Assembly: GCF_036188265.1 (NCBI RefSeq)
Contig: NZ_CP108093.1
Span: forward strand, 4,050,001-4,114,000
DNA from: Streptomyces sp. NBC_00247
GTDB taxonomy: Bacteria; Actinomycetota; Actinomycetes; Streptomycetales; Streptomycetaceae
Direction of reading: 5' to 3'
DNA length: 64,000 nucleotides
In this document: in pieces, positions 1 through 9,381 of the stretch
Layout of the letters: each line of letters starts with the position of its first letter
Position numbering within the stretch: the first letter of the stretch is position 1
Translations under genes and position numbers: made by a program
The notes under the pieces: generated by a model
Database searches by the model: none
What the model was told of the DNA's origin: nothing
The model's input: only the letters and a program-made list of their open reading frames with translations

Positions 1-313
1 ATCGCGTGCCTGGTGGCGCCGCCGCCGGTACCGCCGGCGGGTCGCGGGCCGTCTCCGTGCCCGTGTCCGTGCTCTCCGGTGCTCATGCGTGCGGAGCATA
101 ACCGGAGCGCGCAAGGCATTTCACGCGCGGCGCGCGGCTGCCTACGGTGGGCGGGTGGGCTTCCGCGTAAAGTCTGGATTGATGTTCTACGCGGTTCAAT
201 ATGTTGTACTGGGGTGATGGGGGCGCCGACCACACCGGTCGGGCCGCTGACCGGGCCGCCGATCCGGCCACGGCCGCCCCACCCCCGTACTCGCCGATTC
301 CGAAAGGCATCCA
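1..313. other. Upstream region of the EamA gene, no gene called
   Basis: I see no convincing gene here. ORFs on either strand through this stretch have erratic third-position composition. The part from about 170 to 235 is clearly less G/C-rich than its surroundings (several TTG, TTC and AATAT runs), as expected for a promoter of the exporter gene at 314, but I could not place a convincing -35/-10 pair. The left edge may be the end of a neighbouring region outside the window. Confidence 0.4.
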
Positions 314-1315
314 GTGAACGACCAGCGCAGCGCCGTAGAGCCGGCCGCAGCCGTCACCGTCCCCGAGGCGGTGACCGCCATCGACGGAGCCCCCGAGGCT
401 CCCACCGGCGGTGCGCACGGCTCCGGCACCGGGCTGCCGGCCGGACGCGGCGCCGCACTCGTACCGGTCGCCCTCGTGGTCGGCGGTGTGGTCTCGGTCC
501 AGTTCGGTTCGGCCGTCGCCGCGCTGCTGATGCCGAGGGCCGGTGCGTTCGGCGTGGTGACGCTGCGGCTGCTGGTCGCCGCCGTGGTGCTGCTCGCCGT
601 CTGCCGCCCGAAGGTGCGCGGCTACACCCGCGCCGACTGGGGCACCGTCGTCGCGTTCGGTGTGGCGATGGGCGCGATGAACAACCTCTTCTACCAGGCG
701 CTCGACCGCATCCCGCTCGGCATCGCGGTCACCCTGGAGGTGCTCGGCCCGCTCGCCCTCTCCGTCATCGCCTCCCGCCGCCTGATCAACTTCCTGTGGG
801 CGGGGCTCGCCCTCGTCGGAGTGGGGCTGCTCGGCGGCGCGGGCGGGTTCGGCCGGCTCGACCTGCTGGGCGCCGGACTCGCGGTCGCGGCCGGCGTGAT
901 GTGGGCGCTGTACATCGTGTTCAGCTCCCGCACCGGACGCCGCTTCCCGAAGGCGGACGGCCTCGCCCTCGCCATGGCCGTAGCCGCCGTCCTCTCGCTC
1001 CCCCTCGGCATCGCGGAGTCCGGCACGAAGCTGGCCGTCCCGACCACCGTCCTGCTCGGCGCCGCGGTCGCCCTGCTCAGCTCCGTACTCCCGTACACCC
1101 TGGAGATGATGGCGCTCCGTCGCCTGCCCGCCTCCACCTTCGCCGTCATGATGAGCCTCGAACCGGCCATCGCCTCGCTGGCGGGCTTCCTCATCCTGGA
1201 CCAGGCCCTCTCCACCACGGACGCCCTCGCCATCGCACTGGTCATCGGCGCGAGCGTCGGGGCGGTACGGGGGCAGGCCGGCGGGGGGCGGAAGAAGAAG
1301 CGGCGGGAGGCGTAG
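314..1315 (+). CDS. EamA-family drug/metabolite exporter
   Basis: 333-aa integral membrane protein of the EamA (DMT) superfamily, the group that includes amino-acid and metabolite exporters such as RhtA. The N-terminal ~45 residues are Pro/Ala-rich and soluble. About ten hydrophobic helices follow in two repeats, with the family-typical small-residue helices around MNNLFYQALDRIPLGIAVT and a second repeat ending in MMSLEPAIASLAGFLIL. The tail GGGRKKKRREA is basic, consistent with a cytoplasmic C-terminus. The GTG start at 314 is preceded by GAAAGG at a suitable distance. It stands alone, so the exported substrate cannot be inferred. Confidence 0.85.
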   Translation: MNDQRSAVEPAAAVTVPEAVTAIDGAPEAPTGGAHGSGTGLPAGRGAALVPVALVVGGVVSVQFGSAVAALLMPRAGAFGVVTLRLLVAAVVLLAVCRPKVRGYTRADWGTVVAFGVAMGAMNNLFYQALDRIPLGIAVTLEVLGPLALSVIASRRLINFLWAGLALVGVGLLGGAGGFGRLDLLGAGLAVAAGVMWALYIVFSSRTGRRFPKADGLALAMAVAAVLSLPLGIAESGTKLAVPTTVLLGAAVALLSSVLPYTLEMMALRRLPASTFAVMMSLEPAIASLAGFLILDQALSTTDALAIALVIGASVGAVRGQAGGGRKKKRREA

Positions 1316-1449
1316 GCCCCTCGGCGAGGAGCGGAACGGGCCGGGCGTCCCGGGGTGCGGTCAGACCCCCTGGGGCGCCCTCGCGCTTTCCTCGGTGGCG
1401 CGTACATGTGACGATCCCCGCGCCGATGGTCGGGAGCGAGGGGGACGGC

Positions 1450-1718
1450 ATGGGATACCGAGAGCGGGACGAGTCCGTGTTCGAGACGATCGGACGGGAT
1501 CCGCCCGACGGGTTCGACCCCGTGCTCCGCCCGCCCGGCGGGAATTGTCGGACACGGCCTACGGGGAACTGATCGACAACCCGCCGGCCCGTGAGTTCCG
1601 TACCGTGCCCGGCGAAGTCCACACCATCCAGGTGAGCCTGGCCGTCGGCGACCTCGGCTTCGAGGAACTCGCCGAGGCTTCGACCGAGGACCCGGAGGGC
1701 GTTCTCCGGACGCTCTGA
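1450..1718 (+). pseudogene. Small hypothetical gene, apparently frameshifted
   Basis: Two reading frames join into a plausible ~90-aa acidic protein. The first begins at ATG 1450 (MGYRERDESVFETIGRDPP) and runs to about 1540. The second, one frame away, continues ELSDTAYGELIDNPPAREF and ends in STEDPEGVLRTL at 1718. Both halves have clean coding composition, while neither is complete alone. The shift falls in a run of C/G near 1530-1545, so either a one-base sequencing error or a real frameshift is possible. I do not recognise the protein. Confidence 0.4.
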
Positions 1719-1782
1719 GCACCCCTTGTGACCGCACTCCCACATGGCTGAACGTAGATGGCCCGTCCGTATGCTCTCGGCC

Positions 1783-2613
1783 ATGAAACTCTTCCGGTCG
1801 CGGCGCCGAGGCGATGACGAAACTATGGCGGAAACCCCCATGGCCGAGGCCAAAGCCCTCTACCAGAAGGGGCGTTACGCCGAGTCGGAGGCCGAGGCCC
1901 GTGCCGTGGCCCGATCGCGGCCACGCGACGACGGCTATGCGGCGGGGGCGTTGCTCATCGCCGCACTCGCGACGGGCGCCCAAGGTCGCAACGCCGAGGC
2001 ACTCGTCACCTACGACGACGCGCTGGCCCGCTTCAGCGCGATATTCGGCGCCGATCACTACCTGACCTGGAAGCTGCGCTCGGACCGCGCCCAGCATCTG
2101 CCCTCGCTCGGAGAGTACGCCGAGTGCGAGGCGGAGTGTGCGGCCGTCACCGCGTTCGCGGCCGGTGGAACCGGTCCGGACATGACTCGCCTGGCAGCGG
2201 CCGCCCGCAACGGACTGATTTTCGCCCTCAACGCGCAGGAGCGCCACCAGGAGGCCGAGGCGCTCGCCCGCGAGGCCCTGGCCGCTTGCCCCGCAGGTGA
2301 ACCGATGTCACTCGTCCTGCGACTCGGTCTTGCTCGCAGTCTCAACGGCCAAGCCCGCTACGAAGAAGCCCTCGCCGAGGCGCGGCGCGCAGACCGTCAG
2401 GACCGAGCCCTGCCCGAGCGCGAGCGGAACTCGGAGCGGGGGGCCGTCGAACTCGCCCTCGCGAATGCCCTGTTGGGCTTGGGTCGAGTCCGCGAGGCCA
2501 ACGGCCTGGCTGTAGCCGCTCACGATGCCTGCCTGGCCTCCTTCGGCCCGGACCATCGCCGCACGGTCGAGGCCCGCACGCTGCTCGATCGCATGGACGG
2601 CGCCCGGCCGTAA
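1783..2613 (+). CDS. Tetratricopeptide-repeat protein
   Basis: 276-aa soluble helical protein made largely of TPR-like helix pairs. The pattern AKALYQKGRYAESEAEARAV recurs as RYEEALAEARRA and LGRVREANGLAVAAH, with the actinobacterial FGPDHRRTVEARTLLDRM ending typical of TPR proteins of the STAND/regulatory type. No catalytic domain is visible, so a scaffolding or protein-binding role is likely. I chose the ATG at 1783 (MKLFRSRRRGDD) over the in-frame ATG at 1744 because the intervening codons lie in the upstream promoter-like segment. Confidence 0.75.
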   Translation: MKLFRSRRRGDDETMAETPMAEAKALYQKGRYAESEAEARAVARSRPRDDGYAAGALLIAALATGAQGRNAEALVTYDDALARFSAIFGADHYLTWKLRSDRAQHLPSLGEYAECEAECAAVTAFAAGGTGPDMTRLAAAARNGLIFALNAQERHQEAEALAREALAACPAGEPMSLVLRLGLARSLNGQARYEEALAEARRADRQDRALPERERNSERGAVELALANALLGLGRVREANGLAVAAHDACLASFGPDHRRTVEARTLLDRMDGARP

Positions 2614-2618
2614 GCGGA

Positions 2619-2649
2619 GCGCGCCCCCTCGGACCGGTCTCGGGCGCGC
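2619..2649 (+). terminator. Hairpin after the TPR gene
   Basis: GCGCGCCC (2619-2626) and GGGCGCGC (2642-2649) form an 8-bp perfect stem with a 15-nt loop just past the TPR stop codon. There is no T-run, as is common for Streptomyces terminators. Confidence 0.5.
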
Positions 2650-2741
2650 CCTGGACAGGCCGTCCGGGGCGGGGCCGCACCGAGTGGCCGTCTCGTGCGC
2701 CGTGCCGGCGAGGGCGGATGGGGGTACCCCCCGCAGAAAAT

Positions 2742-2761
2742 CATGCAAGCACGCTTGCTTG
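2742..2761. promoter_or_regulatory. TetR-type operator palindrome
   Basis: GCAAGC-AC-GCTTGC (2745-2758) is a perfect inverted repeat. It extends to 18 of 20 matched positions with the outer CA/TG pairs at 2742-2743 and 2760-2761. It lies 58-77 bases before the GTG of the first gene of the acyl-CoA operon. CAAGC/GCTTG arms are typical of sites bound by TetR regulators of branched-chain and acyclic-terpene catabolism. The likely ligand-controlled repressor is the TetR gene at 13054 that closes the operon; this link is inferred. Confidence 0.6.
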
Positions 2762-2818
2762 TTTCTCCGGCCGCTGGAATGCTCCGGGGCACCACGCCAT
2801 GCCCCGAGGGGAGCGCAC

Positions 2819-3697
2819 GTGTCCGATGCCATCGCCGTGATCGACGATCTGCGGGACGAGAGCGAAGAACTCGACGCTCTGGTAGCCGAGTTGAGCAAAG
2901 AGGAGTGGGCGGCGGCGACCCCCGCGCCCGGCTGGACGATCGCCCACCAGATCGCCCACCTGACCTGGACGGACGGGGTCGCGGCGACCGCCGCGACGGA
3001 CCCCGACGCGTTCGAGGCGGAGGTGGAGGCCGCGCTCGCCGCACCCGAGACCTTCGTCGACGAGGCCGCAGGGGCGGCCGTCGCGGGCACCTCGCCGAAG
3101 GAGCTGCTGCGGCGGTGGCGGGCCGGGCGGGAGCGGCTCCAGGACCTGTTGCGGGAGGCCGTTCCCGGGACCCGTATCCCCTGGTACGGGCCGCCGATGA
3201 GCCCCGCCTCGATGGCGACCGCGCGGCTCATGGAGACCTGGGCCCACGGTCAGGACGTGGCCGACGCGCTCGGGGTCGTACGGGTGCCGACCGACCGGTT
3301 GCGGCATGTCGCCAGGATCGGCGTACGGGCCCGGGAGTACGCGTACTTCGTGCGGGGCCTCACGCCACCGGGGGAGGAGTTCCGGGTGGATCTCGAAGCG
3401 CCGGACGGCGGGTCGGTCGCGTTCGGGCCCGAAGGCGCGGCCCAGCGGGTCACCGGGCCGCTGCTGGACTTCTGCCTGCTGGTGACCCGGCGGGCCCACC
3501 GCGACGACCTCGCGCTCCGGGCGGTCGGCACCGAGGCGGACGGCTGGCTGGACATCGCGCAGGCCTTCGCCGGGCTGCCGGGGGCGGGGCGCGCCCCGCG
3601 CGGAGACAAGGGCGCGGGCGGAGGCAAGGGCGCGGGCGGGGGCAGGAGAGAGGGCGGTACCGATCCTTCGAGCGCCCCTGGGAGTGACGCCATATGA
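2819..3697 (+). CDS. TIGR03084-family metal-binding protein (maleylpyruvate isomerase-like fold)
   Basis: 292-aa protein with the DinB/maleylpyruvate-isomerase four-helix fold. It contains TPAPGWTIAHQIAHLTWTD near residue 40 and the metal-ligand segment METWAHGQDVADALG near 140, where conserved histidines normally bind a divalent metal. Members of this fold are often mycothiol-dependent. TIGR03084 proteins commonly sit beside AtuA genes, as here. The C-terminal ~35 residues are a low-complexity Gly/Lys tail. The GTG start at 2819 gives VSDAIAVIDDLRDESEELD, the family-typical N-terminus. The stop overlaps the next start by four bases (ATGA), so it is the first gene of the operon. Its reaction is unknown. 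Confidence 0.85.
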   Translation: MSDAIAVIDDLRDESEELDALVAELSKEEWAAATPAPGWTIAHQIAHLTWTDGVAATAATDPDAFEAEVEAALAAPETFVDEAAGAAVAGTSPKELLRRWRAGRERLQDLLREAVPGTRIPWYGPPMSPASMATARLMETWAHGQDVADALGVVRVPTDRLRHVARIGVRAREYAYFVRGLTPPGEEFRVDLEAPDGGSVAFGPEGAAQRVTGPLLDFCLLVTRRAHRDDLALRAVGTEADGWLDIAQAFAGLPGAGRAPRGDKGAGGGKGAGGGRREGGTDPSSAPGSDAI

Positions 3698-5610
3698 CCA
3701 CCCCGCCCACGCCCGCGCAGCCCGAATCCACGCGGCCCACCCCGCCCACGCGGCCCGTGTCCGTTACCCCCGCCGCGCCGCCCGGCCCTCTCGCGGCCCC
3801 GGACCAGGCCCCGACCCCGGCCTCCGCCGTCCCCGCCCCACCCGTCTCGATCCCCGTCTCCGTCACCGAGCCCGAGCCCGCCCGCCCGCACCCGCTCGAT
3901 CCGCCCGCGCCCACCCCCTTGCGGATCGGCAACGCCTCCGGGTTCTACGGCGACCGGTTCGACGCGATGCGCGAGATGCTGACCGGCGGCCCGCTCGACG
4001 TCCTGACCGGCGACTACCTCGCCGAGCTCACCATGCTCATCCTCGGCCGCGGCCGGCTCAAGGACCCCTCGCGCGGTTACGCCTCCACCTTCCTGCGGCA
4101 GCTCGAAGAGAGCCTCGGGCTGGCCGCGGAACGTGGGGTGAAGATCGTCGCCAACGCGGGCGGCCTCAACCCGGCCGGACTGGCGGACGCGGTACGGGAG
4201 TTGGCAGACAAGCTCGGGATTCCGGTGCGGGTCGCCCACGTCGAGGGCGACAGCCGGCCCGTCCCCGAGGGGTTCCTCACCGCCAACGCGTACCTCGGCG
4301 GCGCCGGGATCACCGCCTGCCTGCGGGCGGGCGCGGACGTCGTCGTCACCGGCCGGGTCACCGATGCCGCCCTGGTCACCGGCCCCGCCGCCGCCCACTT
4401 CGGCTGGGGTCCCGACGACCTGGACGCCCTCGCCGGGGCCGTCGTCGCCGGGCACGTCCTGGAGTGCGGTACACAGGCCACCGGCGGCAACTACGCCTTC
4501 TTCGGCGACCACGACGTGCGCCGCCCCGGCTTCCCGCTCGCCGAGATCCACGCCGACGGCTCGTCCGTCATCACCAAGCACCCCGGCACCGGCGGGGTGG
4601 TCGATCTCTCCACCGTCACCGCGCAGTTGCTCTACGAAACCGGGGGCGCCCGGTACGCCGGGCCCGACGTGACCGCCCGACTCGACACCGTGCGGCTCGT
4701 CCAGGAGGGGCAGGACCGGGTCGGGATCAGCGGGGTACGGGGCGAGGCGCCGCCGCCCACGCTGAAGGTCGGGCTCAACCGGCTCGGCGGCTGGCGCAAC
4801 GAGGTCGTCTTCGTCCTCACCGGACTGGACATCGAGGCCAAGTCCCGCCTCGTGCAGGACCAGTTCGCCGACGCGCTCGACCGCTCCGGGAAGGCGCCCG
4901 CCGAGATCCGCTGGGAGCTGGCCCGCACCGACCACCCCGACGCGCCCACCGAGGAGACCGCGAGCGCACTGCTCCGGCTCGTGGTGCGCGACCAGGACCC
5001 GGAGGCGGTGGGCAGGGCGGTCTCCGGGGCCGCCGTCGAGCTCGCCCTCGGCAGCTACCCCGGCTTCCACGTCACCGCCCCGCCCGGGAAGGGCGCCCCG
5101 TACGGGGTCTTCAAGGCGGCCCACGTACCGGCCTCGGAGGTCGCGCACACCGCCGTACTGCCGGACGGGACACGGCAGGTGGTGCCCGCACCGCCGGTGA
5201 CCCGGGTGCTCGACCTCGTACCGGTGGAGGTCCCGCTGCCGCCCGCGCCGGAGCCGGAGGTGACCCGGAGCGTGCCGCTCGGGCTGCTCGCCGGGGCGCG
5301 CAGCGGCGACAAGGGCGGTGACGCGAACGTCGGGGTGTGGGTGCGCGACGACCGCGCCTGGCGGTGGCTGGCGCACGAGCTGACCACCGAGCGGCTTCGT
5401 GAACTCCTGCCGGAGACAGCCGGCTTGGAGGTCGATCGGCAGGTGCTCCCGCAGCTGCGGGCGGTGAACTTCGTCGTCCGGGGGCTGCTGGGCGAGGGAG
5501 TCGCCGCACAGGCCCGGTTCGACCCGCAGGCCAAGGCGCTGGGGGAGTGGCTCCGCTCGCGCCACCTGGCCGTACCCGTCTCCCTGCTCGACCCGACCGC
5601 CCTGGCCTGA
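3694..5610 (+). CDS. Acyclic terpene utilization AtuA-family protein
   Basis: 638-aa protein of the AtuA (DUF1446) family. The AtuA core starts near residue 75 with LRIGNASGFYGDRFDAM and includes VKIVANAGGLNPAGLADAV and the TGRVTDAALVTGPAAAHFGW stretch. The C-terminal part has the LLAGARSGDKGGDANVGVWV motif typical of the family. The first ~70 residues are a Pro-rich low-complexity extension. AtuA is needed for growth on citronellol and geraniol in Pseudomonas, but its chemical step is not defined. Here it lies between the TIGR03084 gene (4-bp overlap) and the carboxylase genes, supporting a role in branched or isoprenoid acyl-CoA catabolism. Confidence 0.9.
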   Translation: MTTPPTPAQPESTRPTPPTRPVSVTPAAPPGPLAAPDQAPTPASAVPAPPVSIPVSVTEPEPARPHPLDPPAPTPLRIGNASGFYGDRFDAMREMLTGGPLDVLTGDYLAELTMLILGRGRLKDPSRGYASTFLRQLEESLGLAAERGVKIVANAGGLNPAGLADAVRELADKLGIPVRVAHVEGDSRPVPEGFLTANAYLGGAGITACLRAGADVVVTGRVTDAALVTGPAAAHFGWGPDDLDALAGAVVAGHVLECGTQATGGNYAFFGDHDVRRPGFPLAEIHADGSSVITKHPGTGGVVDLSTVTAQLLYETGGARYAGPDVTARLDTVRLVQEGQDRVGISGVRGEAPPPTLKVGLNRLGGWRNEVVFVLTGLDIEAKSRLVQDQFADALDRSGKAPAEIRWELARTDHPDAPTEETASALLRLVVRDQDPEAVGRAVSGAAVELALGSYPGFHVTAPPGKGAPYGVFKAAHVPASEVAHTAVLPDGTRQVVPAPPVTRVLDLVPVEVPLPPAPEPEVTRSVPLGLLAGARSGDKGGDANVGVWVRDDRAWRWLAHELTTERLRELLPETAGLEVDRQVLPQLRAVNFVVRGLLGEGVAAQARFDPQAKALGEWLRSRHLAVPVSLLDPTALA

Positions 5611-5646
5611 AGTCTCTCAGCCCACTCCCCGTACCGGAGGCACCGC

Positions 5647-7245
5647 ATGACCGTCCTGCCCACCGGGCTCGACACCGCCGGACCCGAATACGCCGCCAAC
5701 CGCGCCGCCCTCCTCGCCAAACTCGACGATCTTGGCGCCGAGCACGCGAAGGCGCTGGCCGGGGGCGGCGAGAAGTACGTGGCCCGGCACCGTTCGCGCG
5801 GGAAGCTCCCCGCGCGGGAGCGGATCGAGCTGCTGATCGACCCGGACACCCCGTTCCTGGAGCTGTCGCCGCTGGCCGGCTGGGGCAGCGACTACACGGT
5901 GGGCGCCTCGCTGGTCACCGGGATCGGAGTGGTCGAGGGCGTCGAGTGCCTGATCACCGCCAACGACCCGACCGTACGCGGTGGCGCCTCCAACCCGTGG
6001 ACGCTGAAGAAGGCGCTGCGGGCCAACGAGATCGCCTTCGCCAACCGGCTGCCCTGCATCAGCCTGGTGGAGTCCGGGGGCGCCGACCTGCCCTCGCAGA
6101 AGGAGATCTTCATCCCCGGCGGGGCGCTCTTCCGCGATCTCACCCGGCTCTCCGCCGCCGGAATCCCCACCGTGGCCGTGGTGTTCGGCAACTCCACCGC
6201 CGGAGGCGCGTACGTCCCCGGGATGTCCGACCACACCGTCATGATCAAGGACAGGTCCAAGGTCTTTCTCGGTGGTCCGCCCCTGGTGAAGATGGCCACC
6301 GGCGAGGAGAGCGACGACGAGTCCCTCGGCGGCGCCGGGATGCACGCGCGCACCTCCGGGCTCGCCGACCACTTCGCGGTGGACGAGCACGACGCGCTGC
6401 GACAGGCCCGCCGGATCGTCGCCCGGCTCAACTGGCGCAAGGCGCACGCCGATCCGGGACCCGCCGAACCGCCGAAGTACGACGAGGAGGAGCTGCTCGG
6501 CATCGTGCCGGGCGACCTCAAGGTGCCCTTCGACCCGCGCGAGGTCATCGCCCGGCTGGTCGACGGCTCCGACTTCGACGCCTTCAAGCCGCTCTACGGC
6601 ACCAGCCTGGTCACCGGCTGGGCGCGGCTGCACGGCTATCCGGTCGGCATCCTCGCCAACGCGCAGGGCGTGCTCTTCAGCGAGGAGTCGCAGAAGGCCG
6701 CACAGTTCATCCAGCTCGCCAACCAGCGCGACATCCCGCTGGTCTTCCTGCACAACACCACCGGCTACATGGTCGGCAAGGAGTACGAACAGGGCGGCAT
6801 CATCAAGCACGGCGCGATGATGATCAACGCGGTCTCCAACTCCAAGGTCCCGCACCTGTCCGTACTGATGGGCGCCTCCTACGGGGCCGGCCACTACGGC
6901 ATGTGCGGACGCGCCTACGACCCCCGCTTCCTCTTCGCCTGGCCCAGCAGCAAGTCCGCCGTGATGGGCCCGCAGCAGCTCGCCGGGGTGCTCTCCATCG
7001 TGGCCCGCGCCTCCGCCGCCGCGAAGGGCCGGCCCTACGACGACGAGGCCGACGCCGGTCTCCGCGCCCTGGTGGAGCAGCAGATCGAGGCCGAGTCGCT
7101 GCCGGTGTTCCTCTCCGGGCGGCTCTACGACGACGGGGTCATCGACCCCCGCGATACCAGGACCGTCCTCGGGATGTGCCTCTCCGCGATCCACACGGCC
7201 CCCGTCGAAGGCGCCCGCGGCGGCTTCGGCATCTTCCGGATGTGA
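5647..7245 (+). CDS. Acyl-CoA carboxylase, carboxyltransferase (beta) subunit
   Basis: 532-aa carboxyltransferase of the methylcrotonyl-/geranyl-CoA carboxylase type. It transfers CO2 from carboxybiotin to an enoyl-CoA. Both crotonase-fold halves are present: the N-terminal half contains GGASNPWTLKKALRANEIA and GNSTAGGAYVPGMSDHTVM, the C-terminal half HNTTGYMVGKEYEQGGIIKH and GASYGAGHYGMCGRAYDPRF. The FVFLHNTTG-like region and overall length match methylcrotonyl-CoA carboxylase rather than propionyl-CoA carboxylase. Its partner biotin subunit is directly downstream. Which of 3-methylcrotonyl-CoA or geranyl-CoA is the substrate cannot be decided from sequence alone; the AtuA neighbour favours a larger isoprenoid substrate. 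Confidence 0.92.
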   Translation: MTVLPTGLDTAGPEYAANRAALLAKLDDLGAEHAKALAGGGEKYVARHRSRGKLPARERIELLIDPDTPFLELSPLAGWGSDYTVGASLVTGIGVVEGVECLITANDPTVRGGASNPWTLKKALRANEIAFANRLPCISLVESGGADLPSQKEIFIPGGALFRDLTRLSAAGIPTVAVVFGNSTAGGAYVPGMSDHTVMIKDRSKVFLGGPPLVKMATGEESDDESLGGAGMHARTSGLADHFAVDEHDALRQARRIVARLNWRKAHADPGPAEPPKYDEEELLGIVPGDLKVPFDPREVIARLVDGSDFDAFKPLYGTSLVTGWARLHGYPVGILANAQGVLFSEESQKAAQFIQLANQRDIPLVFLHNTTGYMVGKEYEQGGIIKHGAMMINAVSNSKVPHLSVLMGASYGAGHYGMCGRAYDPRFLFAWPSSKSAVMGPQQLAGVLSIVARASAAAKGRPYDDEADAGLRALVEQQIEAESLPVFLSGRLYDDGVIDPRDTRTVLGMCLSAIHTAPVEGARGGFGIFRM

Positions 7246-7350
7246 GGGCGGGTGGGAGCCGTGAGGACCGTGGGCGCCCGGGGAGCCGTGGGAGCCGTGG
7301 GAGCCGTGGCAAAAGAGGGCGCCGAGAGCAGAGAGCGCACCGAGAACACC

Positions 7351-9381
7351 GTGAGGACTGACGTGATCACTTCGCTGCTCGTCGCCAACCGGGGCGAGAT
7401 CGCCTGCCGGATCTTCCGCACCTGTCGCGCGCTCGGCATCACCACCGTCGCCGTGTACTCCGACGCGGACGCCGCAGCCCTGCACGTCCGCGAGGCCGAC
7501 CTCGCCGTGCGGCTGCCGGGGGCGACCCCCGCCGACACCTATCTCCGGGGCGACCTGGTCGTCGCCGCGGCGCTCGCGGCGGGGGCCGACGCCGTGCACC
7601 CCGGGTACGGCTTCCTCTCCGAGAACGCCTCCTTCGCCGCCGCCGTGCAGGACGCCGGACTGCTCTGGGTCGGCCCACCGGTCAAGGCGATCGAGCAGAT
7701 GGCGTCGAAGACCCGCGCCAAGGAGCTGATGGCCGCCGCCGAGGTGCCACTGCTCGCCCCCGTGGACCCCGCCACCGCGACCGGGGCCGACTTGCCGCTG
7801 CTGCTCAAGGCGGCAGCCGGTGGCGGCGGGCGCGGGATGCGGATCGTACGGGAACTCGAAGCGCTGCCGGCCGAGTTGACGGCAGCCAGGGCCGAGGCGG
7901 AGTCCGCGTTCGGGGACGGCGAGGTGTTCGCCGAGCCGTACGTGGAACGCGGCCGGCACGTCGAGGTCCAGGTGATGGCCGACGACCACGGCACCGTCTG
8001 GGCGCTCGGCACCCGCGACTGCTCCCTCCAGCGCCGCCACCAGAAGGTCGTCGAGGAGGCCCCCGCCCCCGGCCTCGGCGAGGAGCTGCGGACCCGGCTG
8101 CACGAGGCGGCCGTGGCCGCCGCACGGGCCGTCGGCTACCGGGGCGCCGGGACCGTGGAGTTCCTCGTCTCCGCCGAAGGGCGGCCGTACTTCCTGGAGA
8201 TGAACACCCGTCTCCAGGTCGAACACCCGGTCACGGAAGTCGTGTTCGGGCTCGACCTGGTCGCCCTCCAGCTCCGCACCGCCGAAGGCGAGCCACTGCC
8301 CGCCGCCGCCCCGCCCGCCCCCGAGGGTCACGCCGTGGAGGCCCGGCTCTACGCCGAGGACCCCGCCCACGACTGGCGTCCGCAGACCGGACTCCTCCAC
8401 GCGCTCGACCTGCCCGGGGAACCCGGGGTGCGCCTGGACACCGGGTACACCGGCGGCGACACCATCGGGGTGCACTACGACCCGATGCTCGCCAAGGTCG
8501 TCGCCCACGCCGCCACCCGCACCGAGGCGGTACGCCTCCTCGCCCGCGTCCTGGAACGCGCCCGCGTCCACGGCCCGGTCACCAACCGGGACCTGCTGGT
8601 CCGCTCCCTGCGTCACCCCGACTTCCTCGCCGCCCGCCTCGACACCGGGTTCTACGAGCGCCACCTCCCCACCCTCGCCCCGGCCCCCGACGAGGAGGCC
8701 GTCCGCCGCGCGGCCCTGGCCGCCGCCCTCGCCGACGCGGCGGCCCGTACGGCGGGCGGGGCCGGGGAGTCCGCCGCCGTGCCCGCCCGCTTCGGCGCCT
8801 GGCGCAACCTCCCCTCCCAGTCGCAGACCAAGCGCTACCGCGCCGAGCCCGACGCCGGGGAGTACGAGGTCGCCTACCGGGCCACCCGCACCGGGCCCGT
8901 CCCGCACGACGCCCCCGGCATCCGCGTGGTGGAGGTCCGCCCCGACCGGGTGACCCTCGAACTCGACGGTGTGGTCCGCCGGTTCGCCGTCACCGCGCAC
9001 GGCGACCGGGTGTACGTGGACACGGCGGACGGCTCCCACACCTTCACCGCCCTGCCCCGCTTCACCGACCCCGCCACCCGCAGCGAACCCGGCTCCCTGC
9101 TCGCCCCGATGCCGGGCACGGTCGTCCGCCTCGCGGAAGGGCTGGCGCCCGGGGCGGCCGTCGAGGCCGGGCAGCCGCTGATCTGGCTGGAGGCGATGAA
9201 GATGGAACACCGCATCCTCGCCCCCGCCGCCGGCACCGTCACCGCGCTCCACGCCGCGCCGGGGCTCCAGGTGGAGGTGGGCGCCCTGCTCGCCGTCGTC
9301 CAGGAGGCACCGCAGGACACACCCCACGCACAAGAAGCACCACCCGCCCAGGACACGCCCCAGGAGGAACCGCAGCCATGA
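7351..9381 (+). CDS. Acyl-CoA carboxylase, biotin-carboxylase/biotin-carrier (alpha) subunit
   Basis: 676-aa ATP-grasp biotin carboxylase with a C-terminal biotinyl domain. It opens with SLLVANRGEIACRIFRTCRA, has the Gly-rich ATP loop KAAAGGGGRGMRIV and the lid region FLEMNTRLQVEHPVTE. The biotin attachment site is EAMKMEH, with Lys at about residue 617. The open frame extends upstream to 7252, but that part is a GGAGCCGTG-type repeat and is unlikely to be coding, so I start at GTG 7351; GTG 7363 is also possible. The last ~20 residues are a Gln/Pro/Ala tail. The stop overlaps the next ATG by four bases. Confidence 0.92.
   Translation: MRTDVITSLLVANRGEIACRIFRTCRALGITTVAVYSDADAAALHVREADLAVRLPGATPADTYLRGDLVVAAALAAGADAVHPGYGFLSENASFAAAVQDAGLLWVGPPVKAIEQMASKTRAKELMAAAEVPLLAPVDPATATGADLPLLLKAAAGGGGRGMRIVRELEALPAELTAARAEAESAFGDGEVFAEPYVERGRHVEVQVMADDHGTVWALGTRDCSLQRRHQKVVEEAPAPGLGEELRTRLHEAAVAAARAVGYRGAGTVEFLVSAEGRPYFLEMNTRLQVEHPVTEVVFGLDLVALQLRTAEGEPLPAAAPPAPEGHAVEARLYAEDPAHDWRPQTGLLHALDLPGEPGVRLDTGYTGGDTIGVHYDPMLAKVVAHAATRTEAVRLLARVLERARVHGPVTNRDLLVRSLRHPDFLAARLDTGFYERHLPTLAPAPDEEAVRRAALAAALADAAARTAGGAGESAAVPARFGAWRNLPSQSQTKRYRAEPDAGEYEVAYRATRTGPVPHDAPGIRVVEVRPDRVTLELDGVVRRFAVTAHGDRVYVDTADGSHTFTALPRFTDPATRSEPGSLLAPMPGTVVRLAEGLAPGAAVEAGQPLIWLEAMKMEHRILAPAAGTVTALHAAPGLQVEVGALLAVVQEAPQDTPHAQEAPPAQDTPQEEPQP

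Noticed and set aside
13..1572. A 519-aa plus-strand ORF over the EamA exporter
   Set aside because: Arg-rich out-of-frame reading of the exporter gene; only its last ~30 codons may belong to the small frameshifted ORF.
5617..9333. A 1238-aa minus-strand ORF antisense to the carboxylase genes
   Set aside because: The plus strand encodes intact carboxylase subunits here; the antisense product is Gly/Val/Arg-rich low complexity, typical of high-GC shadow frames.
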